Part shown: positions 31,340 through 34,323 of the stretch, one piece after another
Numbering within the stretch: position 1 is the first letter of the stretch
Layout of the letters: each line of letters opens with the position of its first letter
Assembly (NCBI GenBank): GCA_017439965.1
Contig: JAFSID010000044.1
Coordinates: 1 to 34,323 of the forward strand
Direction: 5' to 3'
Length of the DNA stretch: 34,323 bases
From: Clostridia bacterium
GTDB taxonomy: Bacteria; Bacillota; Clostridia; Oscillospirales; SIG627
Made by a program: the position numbers and the translations under genes
Notes under the pieces: generated by a model
Told to the model about the DNA's origin: nothing
Databases searched by the model: none
The model's input: only the letters and a program-made list of their open reading frames with translations

Positions 31340-32596
31340 ATGAATACTAAGGCAATTATTGAAAAAATCAAAAACGGAGGCTTTGACAGTGAGCTGACTC
31401 TCCTTGCCTATCCCGATATCGACAAGGCAAGAGAGCGTCTCCTTAAAGCCGTTCAAAAATTTGTGACTCTCTTCGGTGACAGAGAGTGCGTATATATCAT
31501 TTCGGCACCCGGACGTACCGAGCTTTCGGGCAATCACACCGACCATCAGGGCGGATGCGTGCTTGCAGGAAGCGTAAACCTCGACACGCTCGCCGTCGTT
31601 TCTCCGAGAGAGGATAAGGCGGTGACGGTAGCCTCCGAGGGCTATGAGCCATTCACCGTCACCCTTGACACTCTTGAGCCTATCGAGGCTGAAAAGGGAC
31701 ACTCCGAGGCGATAGTCAGAGGCGTGGCGGCTGTTATAGGCTGTGTCAAGGGCTTTGACGCCTACACCACCTCCAACGTACCCAAGGGAAGCGGACTTTC
31801 CTCAAGCGCCGCCTTTGAGGTGCTCATCGGTAAAATACTCACCTTCCTTTCGGGCAAGGAGGCGTCTCCTATGCTTCTTGCCGAAACGGGTCATATTGCA
31901 GAGGTGAAATATTTCGGAAAGCCCTGCGGAAAAATGGACCAGTACGCTTGTGCAACGGGAGGCGTCGTGTTCCTCGACTTCAAGACCGAGGACACCTATT
32001 CAAAGGCAATAAGCGTTGATTTTGAAGCTCTCGGCTACACTCTCGTTATCACCAACGCGGGCGGAAGCCACGCACATCTCACGCCCGAATACGCATCCGT
32101 GCCCGAGGAAATGCGCGAGGTCGCAAGAGCGCTTGGCAAGTCAAGACTTTCTGAAATTCCCACGACCGAGTTTTTCAGAAAATTCTCCACTCTCCGAGGA
32201 AGAGTATCCGACAGAGCACTCTCGCGCGCACTTCATTATTACACGGAAATCGACAGAGTTGAAAAGCAGGCAGAGGCGCTTGAAAAGGGCGATATTGACA
32301 CCTACCTTGAAAATATGCAGGGCTCGGGTGACTCCTCCCTTCTCAATCTCCAGAACATCTATCCCACGGTGGATATAAACGAGCGCTCACTCTCTCTCGC
32401 ACTCGGCGTATCAAAGCTTCTCAGTGCGGTAAGCCGTGTACACGGAGGAGGCTTCGCAGGTACGATTCAGGCACTTGTCAAGAACGGGGAAGCCGATTCC
32501 TACATTGAGGAAATGGACAAGGTATTCGGCAAGGGCAGTGCCGTTGCGGTGAAGATACGTCCCGTAGGCGCATACGTTTTAGGAGAGGAAAACTGA
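31340..32596 (+). CDS. galK: Galactokinase
   Basis: A 418-residue GHMP kinase that phosphorylates galactose at C1 with ATP, the first step of the Leloir pathway in the cytoplasm. The galactokinase signature is PGRTELSGNHTDHQGG (57-72), the ATP loop PKGSGLSSSAAFE (148-160), the catalytic Asp lies in KPCGKMDQYA (D200), and the third motif is RVHGGGFAGT (366-375). In the signature, Asn replaces the Glu of the textbook GEHTD; from memory this variant is common in Clostridia galactokinases, but that Glu contacts the sugar in characterised enzymes. The gene starts one base after the GH39 stop and ends one base before galT. Confidence 0.85.
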   Translation: MNTKAIIEKIKNGGFDSELTLLAYPDIDKARERLLKAVQKFVTLFGDRECVYIISAPGRTELSGNHTDHQGGCVLAGSVNLDTLAVVSPREDKAVTVASEGYEPFTVTLDTLEPIEAEKGHSEAIVRGVAAVIGCVKGFDAYTTSNVPKGSGLSSSAAFEVLIGKILTFLSGKEASPMLLAETGHIAEVKYFGKPCGKMDQYACATGGVVFLDFKTEDTYSKAISVDFEALGYTLVITNAGGSHAHLTPEYASVPEEMREVARALGKSRLSEIPTTEFFRKFSTLRGRVSDRALSRALHYYTEIDRVEKQAEALEKGDIDTYLENMQGSGDSSLLNLQNIYPTVDINERSLSLALGVSKLLSAVSRVHGGGFAGTIQALVKNGEADSYIEEMDKVFGKGSAVAVKIRPVGAYVLGEEN

Positions 32597-32597
32597 T

Positions 32598-34079
32598 ATG
32601 AACAAGGCTTTTTATTCCTTTATCGAGCGCTCGGTCAACTCAGGGCTTATTTCCGAGGAAGACAGAAGCTATTTTGCAAATACGCTTATGGCAAGGCTTG
32701 GGCTTGACTCACCTCCCGAGGAAGAGGAGGCTACCCTTTCCTTCACCGAGGCGTTAAGAGGTCTTTCGGAGTACGCCTCAAGCGTCGGTATCATTGAGGA
32801 TACCGCAGGAGAGCGTGATATTTTCGAGACCGAGCTTGCAGGACTCGTGACGGCGCGCCCGTCCGAGATAAACGCAAAATTTTATAAACTTCACGCCGAG
32901 TCACCCGAAAAGGCGACAGACTGGTTTTTCTCCCTTTGTAAAAGCAACAATTACATAAGGTGCGAGGATATTGCCAAAAACGTCGAATACACGGCTGAAA
33001 CCGATTTCGGTGAGCTTGAGATAACGATAAACCTTTCCAAGCCCGAAAAGGACCCGAAGGATATCGCAAGGGCGGCAAAGGCTGCTTCGTCAAACTATCC
33101 GAAATGCGCTCTCTGTCCCGAAAACGAGGGATACAAGGGTCGTGTCAATCATCCGCCAAGGGCAAATCTGCGAGTAATTCCCATCACGCTTCAAGGTGAT
33201 GAATGGGGCTTTCAGTACAGCCCGTACGCCTACTTCAACGAGCATTCGATAGCGCTTTCCAAGGAGCACAGACCTATGGCAATCCACCGTCGCGCGTTTG
33301 CCAATCTTCTTGACTTCGTTGACCTTTTCCCAAGCTACTTTGCAGGCTCTAACGCCGACCTTCCAATCGTCGGCGGAAGTATTCTTTCGCACGAGCATTA
33401 TCAGTGCGGAAGGCATACCTTCCCGATGATGAAGGCAGAGGCTCAGCTTCCTCTCACCTTCAAGGGCTTTGAGGAGCTTGATTGCTGTAAGATTGCGTGG
33501 CCTATGCCCTGCATCAGAATAAAGGGCGAGGACAGAGAAAAAATTCTCGACCTTGCAGAAAAAATACTCAACCGTTGGCGTGGCTACACCGATGCGGAGG
33601 CATACGTTTTTGCCGAGACCGACGGCACGCCTCACAATACGGTAACTCCCATCGCATACAAGATAGACGGCAATTACGCGCTCGACCTTGTGCTTCGTAA
33701 CAACATTACCACCGAGGAGTGTCCTCTCGGTCTTTATCATCCTCACGCCGACAAGCATAACATAAAAAAGGAAAACATCGGTCTTATCGAGGTTATGGGT
33801 ATGGCTATACTTCCCGCAAGGCTCAAGAGTGAGCTTGAGGAGGTTGAACGGGTGATTATGAGCGGTGAGAATCCGCTTGACAATCCCAAGACGGCACATC
33901 ACGCCGAATGGATAAGGGAATACGCTCTTGTGCCGTGTGACGACCTTTCCGAAAAGATACGCGAGGCGGTGGGTATGACCTTTGCCAATGTTTTACTTGA
34001 TGCAGGCGTTTACAAGCCCGATGAGACGGACGCGTTTATGAGATTTATAGACTATGTGAATGAAGCAAAGAACGTTTGA
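32598..34079 (+). CDS. galT: Class II UDP-glucose-hexose-1-phosphate uridylyltransferase
   Basis: A 493-residue enzyme that exchanges UMP between UDP-glucose and galactose-1-phosphate, taking the GalK product into central metabolism. Length and sequence are those of the Firmicutes class II GalT rather than the shorter E. coli type. SHEHYQCGRHTFPM (264-277) is the active-site segment, with H267 the likely uridylylated His by analogy with HPHGQ. KCALCPENEGYKGR (169-182) precedes the substrate region. GGAGAGG lies upstream of the ATG inside the end of galK, so translation is probably coupled. No galE or galM follows within the window. Confidence 0.9.
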   Translation: MNKAFYSFIERSVNSGLISEEDRSYFANTLMARLGLDSPPEEEEATLSFTEALRGLSEYASSVGIIEDTAGERDIFETELAGLVTARPSEINAKFYKLHAESPEKATDWFFSLCKSNNYIRCEDIAKNVEYTAETDFGELEITINLSKPEKDPKDIARAAKAASSNYPKCALCPENEGYKGRVNHPPRANLRVIPITLQGDEWGFQYSPYAYFNEHSIALSKEHRPMAIHRRAFANLLDFVDLFPSYFAGSNADLPIVGGSILSHEHYQCGRHTFPMMKAEAQLPLTFKGFEELDCCKIAWPMPCIRIKGEDREKILDLAEKILNRWRGYTDAEAYVFAETDGTPHNTVTPIAYKIDGNYALDLVLRNNITTEECPLGLYHPHADKHNIKKENIGLIEVMGMAILPARLKSELEEVERVIMSGENPLDNPKTAHHAEWIREYALVPCDDLSEKIREAVGMTFANVLLDAGVYKPDETDAFMRFIDYVNEAKNV

Positions 34080-34166
34080 TTTAGTTATAAAACGCAATAA
34101 TCAAAACGGTCTCAAGCACCTGCCCGTCAACGCTTGTAGCAAGACTTTACAAAAACAACAAAAATG

Positions 34167-34208
34167 GGCTGTAAAAAAACTTGGTTAGAGTTTTTTTACA
34201 GCCTCTTT
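34167..34208 (+). terminator. Terminator of the GH39-galK-galT operon
   Basis: A perfect 15-bp stem (34167-34181 with 34189-34203, GGCTGTAAAAAAACT on the left) with a seven-base loop, followed by TCTTTT. The 87 bases between galT and the hairpin hold no gene. Confidence 0.88.
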
Positions 34209-34323
34209 TCAGGAGATAGGAAAAAATGCTCCAGAATGGACAAACCGAAGCCCGTCAGCGTACGAGTGTACGGTAGTGGCGAGGTTTGTTCAGAGCCAAA
34301 AACATATGATTTATTCGAGAAAA
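34209..34323 (+). other. Unassigned end of window with nested hairpin
   Basis: No gene can be called. ACAAACC (34240-34246) pairs with GGTTTGT (34283-34289) around an inner hairpin CGTAC-GAGT-GTACG (34259-34272). An ATG at 34228 has AGGAGAT upstream but stops after 16 codons. It could be the leader of the next gene or a short structured RNA, cut by the window edge. Confidence 0.3.

Noticed and set aside
1-34323. CRISPR array
   Set aside because: No regularly spaced identical repeats of 24-40 bp were seen. The large-scale repetition is entirely the seven paralogues.

Overview
The window looks like a chromosomal segment of an anaerobic gut Firmicute of the Clostridia, probably an Oscillospirales or Christensenellales-type organism. 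This is inferred from strong AGGAGG ribosome sites, TTGACA / TGnTATAAT promoters, a Clostridia-type galactokinase signature, a class II (Firmicutes-type) GalT, a DUF4838 family and a large serine recombinase. No 16S or ribosomal-protein gene is present to fix the taxonomy.

Region 1 (1-567) starts in the last bases of a tRNA gene, probably tRNA-Glu, followed by a strong terminator. About 300 bp of hairpin-rich non-coding DNA follow. Then comes a second, degraded copy of the tRNA 3' end and of the left arm of the same terminator. Region 2 (about 381-6729) is an A+T-rich mobile island. It carries five restriction-modification genes: a PUA/EVE-like + PD-(D/E)XK nuclease with a D12-class methylase, then an HNH nuclease, an N4/N6 methylase and a second PD-(D/E)XK-like nuclease. 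It ends in a serine recombinase that has lost its catalytic domain. The island appears to have inserted into the loop of a rho-independent terminator: one arm lies at 364-380 and the other at 6730-6744.

Region 3 (6753-25777, minus strand) is the striking part. It holds seven consecutive, collinear paralogues of about 870 residues (P1-P7 from left to right, transcribed P7 to P1). They look like three-part proteins: an N-terminal beta-sandwich, a central TIM-barrel-like glycoside-hydrolase domain with invariant Asp/Glu motifs, and a C-terminal jelly-roll. None has a signal peptide. Duplicated promoters, duplicated UUCG-loop terminators, duplicated gene junctions and mosaic C-termini show growth by tandem duplication with recombination. 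Region 4 (25953-29822, minus strand) has two paralogous DUF4838 proteins, also without signal peptides.

Region 5 (30025-34079, plus strand) is a tight operon transcribed divergently from the DUF4838 pair: a GH39-like clan-A glycosidase, galactokinase and class II galactose-1-phosphate uridylyltransferase. It ends at a strong terminator.

Taken together (inference), regions 3-5 form one cytoplasmic glycan-processing locus. Imported oligosaccharides would be cut by several related intracellular enzymes, and released galactose would enter the Leloir pathway through GalK and GalT. No transporter, regulator, secreted enzyme, galE or galM lies in the window, so the substrate cannot be read from this sequence. 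The P family is the best candidate for an undescribed system.
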